The position numbers and the translations under genes were made by a program. From NCBI RefSeq assembly GCF_013423485.1, contig NZ_JABFFR010000003.1, positions 124,001 through 188,000 on the forward strand: DNA of 64,000 nucleotides. Direction: 5' to 3'. This document shows positions 20,839-30,192 of this stretch, piece after piece (position 1 is the first letter of the stretch; each line of letters begins with the position of its first letter). This stretch comes from Azospirillum oleiclasticum. GTDB taxonomy: Bacteria > Pseudomonadota > Alphaproteobacteria > Azospirillales > Azospirillaceae. The notes under the pieces were generated by a model that was given only the letters and a program-made list of their open reading frames with translations, was not told the DNA's origin and ran no database searches.

Positions 20839-22228
20839 CATTCTGATCGTCGATGACGAGGCGGACATCCGGATGCTCATCGCGGGCATCCTGAACGACG
20901 AAGGCATGAAGACCCGGGAGGCGGCGGACAGCACCCAGGCCTTTGCCCAGGTGGGGGCGCGGCGGCCCAGCCTCGTCATCCTCGACATATGGCTCCAGGG
21001 CTCGAAGCTCGACGGCTTGCAGATCCTGGAAGGGCTGAAGCGCGACCACCCCAACCTTCCGGTCATCATGATCTCCGGTCACGGCACCATCGAAACGGCG
21101 GTGTCGGCGATCAAGCAGGGCGCCTACGACTTCATCGAGAAGCCGTTCAAGACCGACCGGCTGATCCTGATGGTCGAGCGCGCCATCGAGGCGGCGCGGC
21201 TGCGGCGTGAGAACGAGGAGCTGAAGCTGCGGGCCGGCGGCGATGTGGAACTGGTCGGTCGCTCCGCCACCGTCAACCAGGTCCGCCAAGCGATCGAACG
21301 GGTGGCGCCCACCGGCAGCCGCGTTCTGATCACCGGCCCCGCCGGCTCCGGCAAGGAGGTGGTGGCACGCCTGATCCACCAGCGCTCGCGCCGCGCCACC
21401 GGCCCCTTCGTCGGGCTGAACTGCGCCACCATGCGGCCCGACCGGCTGGAGATGGAGCTGTTCGGCACCGAGGCCGGGGTGGACGGGCAGGGCCGCAAGA
21501 TCGGCACCTTCGAGCAGGCGCACGGCGGAACGCTGCTGCTGGACGAGGTGGCCGACATGCCGCTGGAAACCCAGGGCAAGATCGTCCGTGCCCTGCAGGA
21601 GCAGGTGTTCGAGCGGGTCGGCGGCGGCCACCGGGTCGAGGTGGACGTGCGGGTGCTCGCCACCTCCAACCGCGACCTCCAGGCGGAGATCGAGGCCGGG
21701 CGCTTCCGCCAGGATCTCTACTACCGCCTTGCCGTGGTGCCGATCCGCGTGCCGTCGCTGGGCGAGCGACGGGAGGACATCCCGCTGCTGGCCCGCCACT
21801 TCATGCAGCGGTCAGCCGACGCCGCCGGCCTGCCGTCCCGCGAGTTCGGCGAGGATTCGATGGCGGCGCTTCAGGCCTATGATTGGCCCGGCAACGTCCG
21901 CCAGCTCCGCAACGTCGTCGACTGGCTGCTGATCATGGCGCAGGGCGATCCGAAGGAGCCCATCCGCGCCGACATGCTGCCACCGGAGATCGGCGCCATC
22001 ACCCCCACCGTGCTGAAGTGGGACAAGGGCGGCGAGATCATGGGGCTGCCGCTGCGCGAGGCGCGCGAGGTGTTCGAGCGGGAGTATCTGCTGGCGCAGG
22101 TCACGCGGTTCGGCGGCAACATCTCCCGCACGGCGGCCTTCGTGGGTATGGAGCGCTCCGCCTTGCATCGCAAGCTGAAATCGCTGGGCGTGCACGGGAA
22201 CGACAAGGGCAAAGCTTTCGTGGACTGA
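20828..22228 (+). CDS. ntrX: Response regulator NtrX
   Basis: The 466-residue regulator has a receiver domain (Asp53 in [10 protein letters not shown]), a AAA+ domain with Walker A ([13 protein letters not shown]) and Walker B ([12 protein letters not shown]), and a C-terminal Fis-type HTH ([21 protein letters not shown]). Where NtrC has GAFTGA, NtrX reads [12 protein letters not shown]. It therefore lacks the sigma-54-contacting loop and, like other alphaproteobacterial NtrX proteins, probably acts without sigma-54. The start overlaps the ntrY stop by 11 bases, indicating tight coupling. Confidence 0.95.
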   Translation: MAHDILIVDDEADIRMLIAGILNDEGMKTREAADSTQAFAQVGARRPSLVILDIWLQGSKLDGLQILEGLKRDHPNLPVIMISGHGTIETAVSAIKQGAYDFIEKPFKTDRLILMVERAIEAARLRRENEELKLRAGGDVELVGRSATVNQVRQAIERVAPTGSRVLITGPAGSGKEVVARLIHQRSRRATGPFVGLNCATMRPDRLEMELFGTEAGVDGQGRKIGTFEQAHGGTLLLDEVADMPLETQGKIVRALQEQVFERVGGGHRVEVDVRVLATSNRDLQAEIEAGRFRQDLYYRLAVVPIRVPSLGERREDIPLLARHFMQRSADAAGLPSREFGEDSMAALQAYDWPGNVRQLRNVVDWLLIMAQGDPKEPIRADMLPPEIGAITPTVLKWDKGGEIMGLPLREAREVFEREYLLAQVTRFGGNISRTAAFVGMERSALHRKLKSLGVHGNDKGKAFVD

Positions 22229-22312
22229 CACATTTCGTCACGGCCTGCCCGCTGTGCGGGATCATCCGAAAGGTGTAGCATCGTACCCCAACGTTGAGGG
22301 TAGGGGGCGGCG

Positions 22313-23599
22313 GTGCGGCTGCGGCGGGTTCATGGTCACGATCCGGCGGGAGCCGGGGGTTTGGTGTCGCGTCGGCGCGGCTTGCGGATCGACCGGCGGT
22401 CCGACGTCGCGGCGCTGGTCGACCGGCAGTTCGACCGCCACGACCACGCGCGGCCGGCGCAGGTGGCGGCGTTCACCGCCGCCTTGAAGCCGTCGGAAGA
22501 CCGGCTGATGGCGCTGCAGACCGCCGGCAACCCGATGCAGTGGACCGATCAGGTTTTCATCGAGGCCAAGTGGCTGCTGCATTACACCACCGACTGGGGC
22601 CGGCTCGACCGTGAACTGGGCCGCCTGTCCCAGAGCTTCGAGCGGCCGGACCAGGCGGTCGCGGTGCAACAGTCGCCCATCGACGGAGCGTGGGGTCAGG
22701 CCTACGCCGAGTGGTTCCTGAAGCTCGACGCCAGCATCGACGGGCTGAACGAGCTGGCCGACGCCGGGGCCGACGCCGCCTATCCGCTGGCCTTCCTTGC
22801 CCCGGTTTCCACGATGGACGGGATGCAGGCGACGCTCGGCGCGCTGCGCTGCTCCGACATCGTCGTCACCGGCCTGGACAACCGCGACGCCTTCGGTTCG
22901 CTCACCACCTTCCTGTCGGAGGTGCTGTTCAAGAAGGGTCTGCGCGCTTGCATCGAGCAGCACACCACCGGCTTCACCATCACCGACGCCATGGTGGACT
23001 CCTACCGCGCCTGGCAGGACGGCTGGCAGGATCCGGAGACGGGATTCTGGGGCGCCTGGTACCGGGACGGGCACCGCACGGTGAAGGCCCCGGACCTCAG
23101 CTTCACCTTCCACACCGTGTCCTATCGCCGAGGCAAGGTCGAGCTGTGGCCGCGCATCATCGACACGCTGCTGGGCATGAAGGACTGCGGCTATCCCTAT
23201 GGCTGGAAGTCGAACGGGCGTTACCTGAACCACAACAACTACGACGTGGTGAAGATCCTCGGCTACGGCTGGGCGGAGGCGACGGACGCGCAGCGCACGG
23301 CGGCGTCCGCGGCTATCGGCGAACTGCTCGACTGGTGCCTGACCAGCTCCCTGCAACCCGATGGGAGCTTCGCCATCGATCCGGATGCTTACAGCAGCGT
23401 CGCCGACGCCTTCTATTACGGCGTGGTGTTCCTGGACATCTGCGGATACTGGGACAAGGCCAAGCGCTTCTGGACCGACCAGGACTTCCCGGACGCCAAG
23501 GCCAAGGCGGCGCTGATCGCCGGGCGGATCCGGGCGCTGGGGTTGACAGAGGAGTCGGCGAAGGCGGCACTGGCAATCGTGGACGCGGTCGTGTCCTGA
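22313..23599 (+). CDS. Orphan 428-residue protein, possibly an alpha/alpha-toroid fold
   Basis: I do not recognise this family. The product is soluble, with no signal peptide or membrane helix and a helical, Ala/Leu/Asp-rich character. A central block reads DPETGFWGAWY (about residues 243-253), followed by SFTFHTVSYR, YPYGWKSNGRYLNHNNYD and a C-terminal helical section (SSVADAFYYGVVFLDICGYW). The GFWG-type motif recalls repeats in terpene-cyclase-like alpha/alpha toroids, but no catalytic aspartate motif is evident, so this is only a structural guess. The GTG start follows a purine-rich stretch; a later GTG at about 22364 is an alternative. It lies 84 bases after ntrX. Confidence 0.7.
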   Translation: MRLRRVHGHDPAGAGGLVSRRRGLRIDRRSDVAALVDRQFDRHDHARPAQVAAFTAALKPSEDRLMALQTAGNPMQWTDQVFIEAKWLLHYTTDWGRLDRELGRLSQSFERPDQAVAVQQSPIDGAWGQAYAEWFLKLDASIDGLNELADAGADAAYPLAFLAPVSTMDGMQATLGALRCSDIVVTGLDNRDAFGSLTTFLSEVLFKKGLRACIEQHTTGFTITDAMVDSYRAWQDGWQDPETGFWGAWYRDGHRTVKAPDLSFTFHTVSYRRGKVELWPRIIDTLLGMKDCGYPYGWKSNGRYLNHNNYDVVKILGYGWAEATDAQRTAASAAIGELLDWCLTSSLQPDGSFAIDPDAYSSVADAFYYGVVFLDICGYWDKAKRFWTDQDFPDAKAKAALIAGRIRALGLTEESAKAALAIVDAVVS

Positions 23600-23621
23600 C
23601 GGTACTCGGCTCGGTACGTCC

Positions 23622-25205
23622 ATGCGACGAATGAAGCAGGCAGTCATGAGAGATTTCATCGTGTTCTCCTGGAACCTCCAAGTCTTCGGGGCCGAGAGAG
23701 CTCAAAACAATCATATGTACGTTGCCGAAAAGGTCGCGGAAGCGATTAAATTGATCGACGGATGGAAGACGAAGCCGTTCATCGGCTTTTTCCTGGAGGT
23801 CATGGGGGCAAAGTCAAGCGCCAAGAAAACCTTGGAGCTTCTGATGAAATCGATCGAAGATACGTTGGCGGTCAACGGGAAGCTGATAGGAAAGGTCGTC
23901 GGTTGCGATGCATCGGACAACAAGGAGGAGCATATCATCGTCATAAGCCACCGCATGACCGTGGAATTTTCGACCCTCGACGTGCGCAGTGTTATCGACA
24001 AGTATGTGATCGAGGATGTTGTCAAGGCATGTCTGAACCTGGAGCTTATCAACGAAGCGAAGAAGAACAGCAAGAGCCCGAGCATGGGTTCCCTCATCCC
24101 CATATCGATCAAGACACAAGACGGGCAGGTCGCGAACGTTGTCCGATCCAGCCGCACCAGCAAGCCGAACCCTTGGCTGTTCGGACCTCCAAGTGGAACG
24201 CCATCGACATTTGATACTTTGACAAAGGAAAGTGAATTTGATTTCACATTGTCGTCAATGACGAACACGACGAAGGACCATTTGGGTCTCATAAAGAATA
24301 TGTTCATAAATGCCAAATACAGTGATCGGCGCAAAGAAATAATAGCGGCAGCTGCGACGAGAGAAGGCTCATCTCTCAGTGCAGACGCAGTGATCGAGCT
24401 GGTTGTCAAGAATTTGGGCGATGGCACGAACGCTTATTATTCGTCGCCCAAAATCCAGGACGCGATGAAGTTTTGTCGGGATCCGAGCTGGTATCGCAAC
24501 GGTGTGATCTGTCGATGCAGCGCCCTGATCGGCGGAGCCGATATCCGGATCGCTGCGATCCATGCCCCCGGCCCGAAATTCTCGAATGTTCCCGAGGTGC
24601 CACGATCGATCAAGGAAGCAGCAGCCGGTAAGAACATTGATATTCTCATCGGTGACTTCAATGTTCGCTCGGCTCTTGGCGACGCCGACTTCGTGGACTG
24701 TGCAAAATCGTGGAATACGGGAACGACGATTTCCAAGTCCATCATGGCGTTCGGCGAGTCGAAATGGGACCGGATTCTCCTGCGTACCCAATCGGGCCTC
24801 ACCTGTCTCACCGCCGACCCACTTCTTCCCGGCTTTGGCAAGGGCAAGGAAAAGGACACGATCAAGGAACTCAGCGATCACGGGCTGGTCATCGGCTACA
24901 TAACGCGGGCCGCGAGCAATGTTTCCGCGTTCTTCCGATTGGGCGACGACATCAATCCGCTGACGAAGCGCAAAGGCCACGACATCGACGAAGATGAGCT
25001 CCGCAGCGACACGGACAGTGATGCGGAACAATCGTCGATGATGACATCGCACACCAGGAAGCCACCCGGACCCGATGACCGCAAGAAGATCTTCGTCGCG
25101 AAGAAGACCGAGAGCCTGTCCGGCGGTAAAGGCAAACCGTCGGCCGACGTCATCGTCGCCATGTCGGTCAAGAAGAAAGGGGCGCCGGGCGGCACGGGCC
25201 AGTGA
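23622..25205 (+). CDS. Endonuclease/exonuclease/phosphatase-fold protein, low GC, probably acquired
   Basis: The 527-residue protein carries the scattered active-site signature of the EEP (DNase I-like) fold: SWNLQ with Asn18, FFLEV with Glu59, AIHAPGP with His314, GDFN (Asp345, Asn347) and SDH (418-420). All metal-binding and catalytic positions are therefore present. The spacing between Glu59 and His314 is longer than in classic exonuclease III, indicating a large insertion. A charged, low-complexity tail of about 100 residues follows. The first ATG is used; ATGs at 23631 and 23646 are equally possible. Base composition is visibly lower in GC than all neighbours, suggesting horizontal transfer. 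Substrate (DNA, RNA, lipid or nucleotide phosphate) is unknown. Confidence 0.75.
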   Translation: MRRMKQAVMRDFIVFSWNLQVFGAERAQNNHMYVAEKVAEAIKLIDGWKTKPFIGFFLEVMGAKSSAKKTLELLMKSIEDTLAVNGKLIGKVVGCDASDNKEEHIIVISHRMTVEFSTLDVRSVIDKYVIEDVVKACLNLELINEAKKNSKSPSMGSLIPISIKTQDGQVANVVRSSRTSKPNPWLFGPPSGTPSTFDTLTKESEFDFTLSSMTNTTKDHLGLIKNMFINAKYSDRRKEIIAAAATREGSSLSADAVIELVVKNLGDGTNAYYSSPKIQDAMKFCRDPSWYRNGVICRCSALIGGADIRIAAIHAPGPKFSNVPEVPRSIKEAAAGKNIDILIGDFNVRSALGDADFVDCAKSWNTGTTISKSIMAFGESKWDRILLRTQSGLTCLTADPLLPGFGKGKEKDTIKELSDHGLVIGYITRAASNVSAFFRLGDDINPLTKRKGHDIDEDELRSDTDSDAEQSSMMTSHTRKPPGPDDRKKIFVAKKTESLSGGKGKPSADVIVAMSVKKKGAPGGTGQ

Positions 25206-25317
25206 TGGCCACCATCGACCACCGGCGGCATGTCATCTCAGCCGCTTCCCGCCGCCGCCGGCCGGTGCTACCGTTCCCGCGCTGTAACCAGAAGCCCAGC
25301 ATCAGGGGCGGAGTGGC

Positions 25318-26694
25318 ATGAAGGTCATCATCTGCGGCGCCGGTCAGGTCGGCTCGAACATCGCGAAGTACCTCGCGTCGGAGGGCAACCACGTCACGGT
25401 GATCGATCAGGCGCCGGAGCTGATCCAGCGCATCCACGACACTCTCGACGTGCAGGCCATGGTCGGCTACGCCTCGCATCCCGATGTGCTGGAGGCTGCC
25501 GGGGCGACCGAGTCCGACATGATCATCGCGGTCACCCAGACCGACGAGGTCAACATGGTCGCCTGTCAGGTCGCCCATTCGCTGTTCAACGTGCCGACCA
25601 AGATCGCGCGGGTGCGCAACCAGTCCTACCTGAAGCCGATCTGGGCCGACCTGTTCAACCGCGACCATCTGCCGATCGACGTCATCATCTCGCCGGAGAT
25701 CGAGGTGGCGCGGGCGGTGTCGCGCCGGCTCCAGGTGCCGGGCGCCTTCGACATGATCCCGCTGGCGGACGGCAAGGTTCGCGTCATCGGCGTGCTGTGC
25801 ACCGACGCCTGCCCGATCCTGAACACGCCGCTGCGCCAGCTCACCGGCCTGTTCCCCGACCTCAACATCGAGGTCGTCGCCATCATCCGCAACGACAAGC
25901 CGATCATCCCCGGCGGCAACGACCAGATGCTGGTCGGGGACGAGGTGTATTTCGTCTGCGACGCCAAGCACCTGACCCGCGCCATGGCGGCCTTCGGCCA
26001 TGAGGAGGGGGAGGCGCGGCGCATCATCATCCTGGGCGGCGGCAACATCGGCCTGTGTCTGGCGGAGGAGCTGGAGGCCAAGCAGGGCCAGGTCTCCGCC
26101 CGCGTCATCGAGGTGAACCGCACGCGCGCCCAGTATGTGGCGCAGCGCCTGTCGCGCACCATGGTGCTGCACGGCGATGGCCTCGATCCGGAAATCCTGG
26201 AGGAGGCGAACGTCCGCTCCACCGAGACGGTGGTCGCCGTGACCAACGACGACGAGGGCAACATTCTCGCCTCCCTGCTCGCCAAACGCTACGGCTGCCA
26301 GCGCGCCATCACGTTGATCAACAAGACCACCTATTCGGCTCTGGTGACGCCGCTGGGCATCGACGCCATCGTCAGCCCGCGGGCGATCACCGTGTCGACC
26401 ATCCTACAGCATGTGCGGCGCGGGCGGATCCGGTCGGTGCACAGCCTGCGTGAGGGATTCGCCGAGATCATCGAGGCGGAGGCGCTGGAAACCTCCACGG
26501 TGGTGAACACGCCGCTCAAGGACGTGAAGCTTCCGTCGGGCGTCATCGTCGGCGCCATCGTCCGGGGGGACGAGGTGATCATCCCCCGTCCCTCCACCAT
26601 CATCCGGCCGAAGGACCGGGTGATCATCCTGGCGGCGGTGGGGCAGGTGAAGAAAGTGGAGAAGATGTTCGCCGTGCGGCTTGAATTCTTCTGA
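25318..26694 (+). CDS. trkA: Trk potassium uptake regulatory protein TrkA
   Basis: TrkA is the cytoplasmic NAD(H)/nucleotide-binding subunit that gates the TrkH/TrkG potassium channel. The 458-residue protein has two RCK_N domains, each opening with a Rossmann glycine motif (GAGQVGSNIA at about residues 6-15; GGGNIGLCLAEE at about 240). Each is followed by an RCK_C domain, the last with VGAIVRGDEVIIPRP. In many alphaproteobacteria trkA directly follows ntrYX; here two foreign-looking genes intervene. The membrane subunit TrkH is not encoded in the window. Confidence 0.95.
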   Translation: MKVIICGAGQVGSNIAKYLASEGNHVTVIDQAPELIQRIHDTLDVQAMVGYASHPDVLEAAGATESDMIIAVTQTDEVNMVACQVAHSLFNVPTKIARVRNQSYLKPIWADLFNRDHLPIDVIISPEIEVARAVSRRLQVPGAFDMIPLADGKVRVIGVLCTDACPILNTPLRQLTGLFPDLNIEVVAIIRNDKPIIPGGNDQMLVGDEVYFVCDAKHLTRAMAAFGHEEGEARRIIILGGGNIGLCLAEELEAKQGQVSARVIEVNRTRAQYVAQRLSRTMVLHGDGLDPEILEEANVRSTETVVAVTNDDEGNILASLLAKRYGCQRAITLINKTTYSALVTPLGIDAIVSPRAITVSTILQHVRRGRIRSVHSLREGFAEIIEAEALETSTVVNTPLKDVKLPSGVIVGAIVRGDEVIIPRPSTIIRPKDRVIILAAVGQVKKVEKMFAVRLEFF

Positions 26695-26851
26695 TACTCG
26701 CGGGTAACATGTCAGCCTGCGAATGGAACGATCAGCGAATGCTCCGGAATTCATCCTGGCCACGGGCGTCGGTATGCCGTTTCGGGCATCCACGTGGCGG
26801 CCATGACCCTCTAGGCCCACGAGAGGCCGGAACCCATCCGGTGGAATCGGC

Positions 26852-27586
26852 ATGACCGCGGCCGTCGCGGTGCCGCGGGCGGTTCTCTACGACTGGGACA
26901 ACACGCTGGTCGATAACTGGGGCACCATCCTCGCCGCCATCAACCACACGCTGGTCGCCTTTGGAAGGGAGCCGTGGACGGTCGCGGAGTCGCGGCTGCG
27001 GGTGAAGCAGTCGCTGCGCGACAGCTTCCCGCGCATCTTCGGCGACCGCTGGACCGACGCGCGCGATGCCTTCTACCGCTACTTTGAACAGCACCATCTG
27101 GAGCACCTGAACCCCCTGCCGGGGGCCGCCGAGCTGCTGGCCGCTCTGCACGACAAGGGGGTCTATCAGGCGGTGGTGTCCAACAAGAACGGCCGCTACC
27201 TGCGGGCCGAGGCCGACGCTCTGGGCTGGAGCCGCTATTTCGGCCGGCTCGTCGGCGCCCAGGACGCGGCGTTCGACAAGCCACACGGCGCCCCCGTTCT
27301 GATGGCGCTGGAGCCGGCGGGCATCCCGGCCGGTCCGGACGTGTGGTTCGTCGGCGACGCCGACATCGACATGGAATGCGCGCATGGGGCAGGTCTCCTC
27401 CCCGTGCTCGTTGGTGAGGCGGACGGGGAGGGTTTCATGACTTTTCCCCCCACCCATCGATTTGCCACCTGCGACGCACTCCGTGCCTTGGTGTGCGGGG
27501 GTGGCGACACCATATCCGTTCCGGCGATTGCCGAGGCGGTGCAACGGTCTCCCCGATCCGACCGGTCGGGGGGCGGGTCCTTGTGA
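26852..27586 (+). CDS. HAD-superfamily hydrolase, phosphoglycolate-phosphatase-like
   Basis: The 244-residue protein has all four HAD motifs: YDWDNTLVD (nucleophile Asp14 and acid Asp16), VVSNKNG (motif II Ser), KPHGAP (motif III Lys) and [10 protein letters not shown] (motif IV acids). A helical C1 cap domain between motifs I and II places it with phosphoglycolate-phosphatase-like HADs. The last 30 residues are unlike the family and run to within 36 bases of hfq. It lies between trkA and hfq on the same strand. The substrate cannot be read from sequence. Confidence 0.85.
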   Translation: MTAAVAVPRAVLYDWDNTLVDNWGTILAAINHTLVAFGREPWTVAESRLRVKQSLRDSFPRIFGDRWTDARDAFYRYFEQHHLEHLNPLPGAAELLAALHDKGVYQAVVSNKNGRYLRAEADALGWSRYFGRLVGAQDAAFDKPHGAPVLMALEPAGIPAGPDVWFVGDADIDMECAHGAGLLPVLVGEADGEGFMTFPPTHRFATCDALRALVCGGGDTISVPAIAEAVQRSPRSDRSGGGSL

Positions 27587-27621
27587 TGGGACCCCAAGAA
27601 CATGCAAGAAGGGGGCAGCCA

Positions 27622-27870
27622 ATGTCCGAAAAGAGTCAGAATGTACAGGACGTTTTCCTCAATCACGTCCGCAAGAACAAGACTCCCGTGACCGTCTTCC
27701 TGGTGAACGGCGTCAAGCTGCAGGGGATCATCACTTGGTTTGACAATTTCTCGGTGCTGCTCCGACGAGATGCGCATTCGCAGCTCGTGTACAAGCATGC
27801 GATCTCCACCGTCATGCCCGCCCATCCCATTCAACTGTTCGAGCCCCCCAAGGAAGGTGAAAGCGACTGA
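27622..27870 (+). CDS. hfq: RNA chaperone Hfq
   Basis: Hfq is the hexameric Sm-like protein that pairs small RNAs with mRNAs and, in nitrogen-fixing alphaproteobacteria, affects nifA expression. The 82-residue product contains Sm1 ([19 protein letters not shown]) and the Sm2 signature YKHAIS, with Phe and Arg residues typical of the proximal and rim faces. The short C-terminal tail is usual for alphaproteobacteria. The start follows GGGGG; an upstream 43-codon open stretch is shadow of the HAD gene end. hflX starts 4 bases after the stop, as in many proteobacteria. Confidence 0.97.
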   Translation: MSEKSQNVQDVFLNHVRKNKTPVTVFLVNGVKLQGIITWFDNFSVLLRRDAHSQLVYKHAISTVMPAHPIQLFEPPKEGESD

Positions 27871-27874
27871 TACT

Positions 27875-29191
27875 ATGGCCAACGGCAATCCGGCCGAGCG
27901 TGATGGCTCCGGCCGCGCCGTGGTGGTCCACCCCGTTCTCCGCACCGACGCGGACGGGGATCTGCGTTCGCCCGCCGCCCGTCTTGACGAGGCGGTCGGG
28001 CTCGCGCGCGCCATCGAACTCGACATCGTCCACGCCGAATGCGTGCGGGTGACGCGTCCGCAACCGTCCAGCCTGTTCGGCTCGGGCGCGGTCGACAGCC
28101 TGCGCGCGACCGTCGAGGAGCATGAGGCGGGGCTGGTGGTCGTCGACCACGCGCTGTCGCCCGTGCAGCAGCGCAACCTCGAAAAGGCCCTGAAGGCCAA
28201 GGTGATCGACCGCACCGGCCTGATCCTGGAGATCTTCGGCGCCCGCGCCCGCACGCGGGAAGGCCAGCTCCAGGTCGAGCTGGCGTCGCTCACCTACCAG
28301 CGCTCGCGCCTCGTCCGTTCCTGGACCCACCTGGAACGGCAGCGCGGCGGCTTCGGCTTCCTGGGCGGCCCCGGTGAATCCCAGCTCGAAATGGACCGCC
28401 GCCTGATCGGCGACCGCATCGTGCGCATCAAGAAGGAGTTGGAGGAGGTGCGGCGCACCCGCGGCCTGCACCGCAAGGCGCGGGCGAAGGTGCCGTACCC
28501 GGTGGTGGCGCTGGTCGGCTACACCAACGCCGGCAAGTCCACCCTGTTCAACCGGCTGGCCAACGCCGACGTGTTCGCCAAGGATCTGCTGTTCGCCACG
28601 CTGGACCCGACCATGCGGCAGGTGACGCTGCCGTCGGGGCGAAAGGTGATCCTGTCCGACACGGTGGGATTCATCTCCGACCTGCCGCACGGGCTGGTCG
28701 CCGCCTTCCGGGCGACGCTGGAGGAGGTCGATTCGGCCGACATCATCCTGCATGTCCGCGACATCGCCCATCCCGACAGCGACGCCCAACGCGTCGACGT
28801 CGAGACGGTGCTGCGCGAGATGGACATCGACCCGGACAGCGACGACCGTGTGGTGGAGGTGCTGAACAAGGTCGACCAGCTCGACGGGGAGGAGCGGGCC
28901 GTGGTGCTGGCGCAGTGCCGCCGCGACGACCGCAAGGTCGCGGTGTCGGCGCTGACCGGGGAGGGGATCGACGCGCTCGACGTCCTGCTCGACCGCCGCA
29001 TGAACGTCAACCGGCAGGTCGTGGACCTCTCCGTCGGGCTGGCCGACGGGGCGGCACTCGCCTGGCTGTACGACAAGGGTGAGGTGCTGGAGCGGCACGA
29101 CGACGAGGACCACGCGCATCTGCACGTCTCGCTCGACCCGGCCGACCTCGCCCGCTTCGAAAAGCGCTTCGGACCCCCGCCGTCGCCTTGA
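27875..29191 (+). CDS. hflX: GTPase HflX
   Basis: HflX is a ribosome-associated GTPase that splits stalled or heat-damaged 70S ribosomes. The 438-residue protein has the N-terminal HflX domain with the glycine-rich GGFGFLGGPGESQLEMDRR. The G domain follows (G1 GYTNAGKST, G3 DTVGFISDLP, G4 NKVD) with a short C-terminal extension. The start 4 bases after hfq indicates a shared transcript. The long frame open through the end of hfq is read-through only. The 3' end converges with ctaG across a region with alternative hairpins. Confidence 0.95.
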   Translation: MANGNPAERDGSGRAVVVHPVLRTDADGDLRSPAARLDEAVGLARAIELDIVHAECVRVTRPQPSSLFGSGAVDSLRATVEEHEAGLVVVDHALSPVQQRNLEKALKAKVIDRTGLILEIFGARARTREGQLQVELASLTYQRSRLVRSWTHLERQRGGFGFLGGPGESQLEMDRRLIGDRIVRIKKELEEVRRTRGLHRKARAKVPYPVVALVGYTNAGKSTLFNRLANADVFAKDLLFATLDPTMRQVTLPSGRKVILSDTVGFISDLPHGLVAAFRATLEEVDSADIILHVRDIAHPDSDAQRVDVETVLREMDIDPDSDDRVVEVLNKVDQLDGEERAVVLAQCRRDDRKVAVSALTGEGIDALDVLLDRRMNVNRQVVDLSVGLADGAALAWLYDKGEVLERHDDEDHAHLHVSLDPADLARFEKRFGPPPSP

Positions 29192-29192
29192 G

Positions 29193-29238
29193 CGGCGGCG
29201 GTTTCCGGTTCTGCACCGCCGCCGTGAGCGGCGGCGGT
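29193..29238. terminator. Convergent terminator region with two alternative hairpins
   Basis: A central arm ACCGCCGCC(G) at 29215-29224 can pair either with CGGCGGCGGT to its left (29193-29202, 12-base loop) or with GGCGGCGGT to its right (29230-29238, 6-base loop). The two folds are mutually exclusive. It fills the whole 46-base gap between the hflX and ctaG stops, so bidirectional termination is likely. No T-run is present. Confidence 0.5.
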
Positions 29239-30038
29239 CAGCCGGCGCTGCGTCGCATGCCCGCCATCCAGCGTCCGGCGGCGTAGAGGTTGAGCGCCAC
29301 ATAGGCCAGCGACCCCACCACCCCCATGACCAGCCCACCAAGCTGCTGGTCGGCAAGCGGCGAGAGGCCCCAGGCCAGGGTGGTGGTGGTGTGGTAGCCG
29401 AACAGCGGCTCGGGCGCGAAGATCAGCAGCGCCGCCAGCATCGCCAGATGCACCGATGTGCCGAGCGCGGACAGCAGTCCGCGCGCGCGCGTTCCCGAAT
29501 CGCCGCCCACCAGCACCGACCGCCACGCCGCCAGCGCGCCGACGAACAGCGTCGCGTGCATCAGCCACAGCACCGCATCGGATCGCAGGGCGGCCATATA
29601 GGGCCCCGGCAGATGCCACACCCACAGCGTCACCCCGAACAGGCCCCAGGCCAGCTCCGGCACTGCGAAGGGCCGGGCCAGCGACCGCAACCATCCCGGC
29701 CAACGCACGGCTCCCGCCGGCCACGCCAGCACCAGCAGCGGCGCGGCGATCTGGATGGTCAGCAGATGCTGCACCACCCGCGCCGCGAAGAGGGCGGAGG
29801 TCAGGTTGCAGAGCGGTGACACGAAGGCGACCAGCAGCACCAGCCAGGCGGCTGCGAATCCGAGCACTCTCCAGGACGCCGGAGGCTCCGTCGACCGCCG
29901 CGACACCCAGGCAAGACCGACAGCCGCCAGCGCGAAGGCGGCCAGCAGCGGCGGGTCGAGGTTCCACGCCGCCGCCAGTTGCCCCGGAACGGGGGGGCTG
30001 CCGCAATAGGGCACGAAGGGAAAGGATTCGACGGGCAT
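29238..30038 (-). CDS. ctaG: Cytochrome c oxidase assembly factor, CtaG-like (caa3 type)
   Basis: The 266-residue product has about six or seven membrane helices. The conserved histidine positions of the CtaG_Bsu family are seen as VVQHLLTIQ, WVWHLPGP, LMHATLF, VHLAML and GYHTTTT. Members help assemble caa3/cytochrome oxidases in the inner membrane. The start was placed at MPVESFPFVPYCG because GGAAGG precedes it by 7 bases; the 11 extra upstream codons lack a site. It stands alone on the minus strand, with no oxidase structural gene in the window. Confidence 0.8.
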   Translation of the reverse strand: MPVESFPFVPYCGSPPVPGQLAAAWNLDPPLLAAFALAAVGLAWVSRRSTEPPASWRVLGFAAAWLVLLVAFVSPLCNLTSALFAARVVQHLLTIQIAAPLLVLAWPAGAVRWPGWLRSLARPFAVPELAWGLFGVTLWVWHLPGPYMAALRSDAVLWLMHATLFVGALAAWRSVLVGGDSGTRARGLLSALGTSVHLAMLAALLIFAPEPLFGYHTTTTLAWGLSPLADQQLGGLVMGVVGSLAYVALNLYAAGRWMAGMRRSAG

Positions 30039-30192
30039 GTGATGGCCTTCCGGAGGAGTTGTCCCTTCCAATGCGCATCGCGGGCCGCGGTTCCATTACG
30101 ATCCGCGACAACCGTGCAACCTTCGGCAAAGAGCATGGCGCGGCGCGTTCGTCTGTCATAGTCTTGGCCGACTTTCCGTATGGGGACATCCT

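Noticed and set aside
18553..21069. An 838-codon minus-strand frame opposite ntrY and the start of ntrX
   Set aside because: It is antisense to two well-supported genes. High GC at third codon positions keeps such frames open; the translation is His/Gln/Asp/Arg-rich without motifs.
23711..24427. A minus-strand frame opposite the EEP gene
   Set aside because: It is antisense to a frame with a complete active-site signature. Its Ser/Thr/Phe-rich translation shows no fold or motif.
29190..29240. AGCGGCGGCGGT repeats as a mobile-element remnant
   Set aside because: Only two short copies exist, both within hairpin arms of a convergent gene gap. No transposase or longer repeat is nearby.
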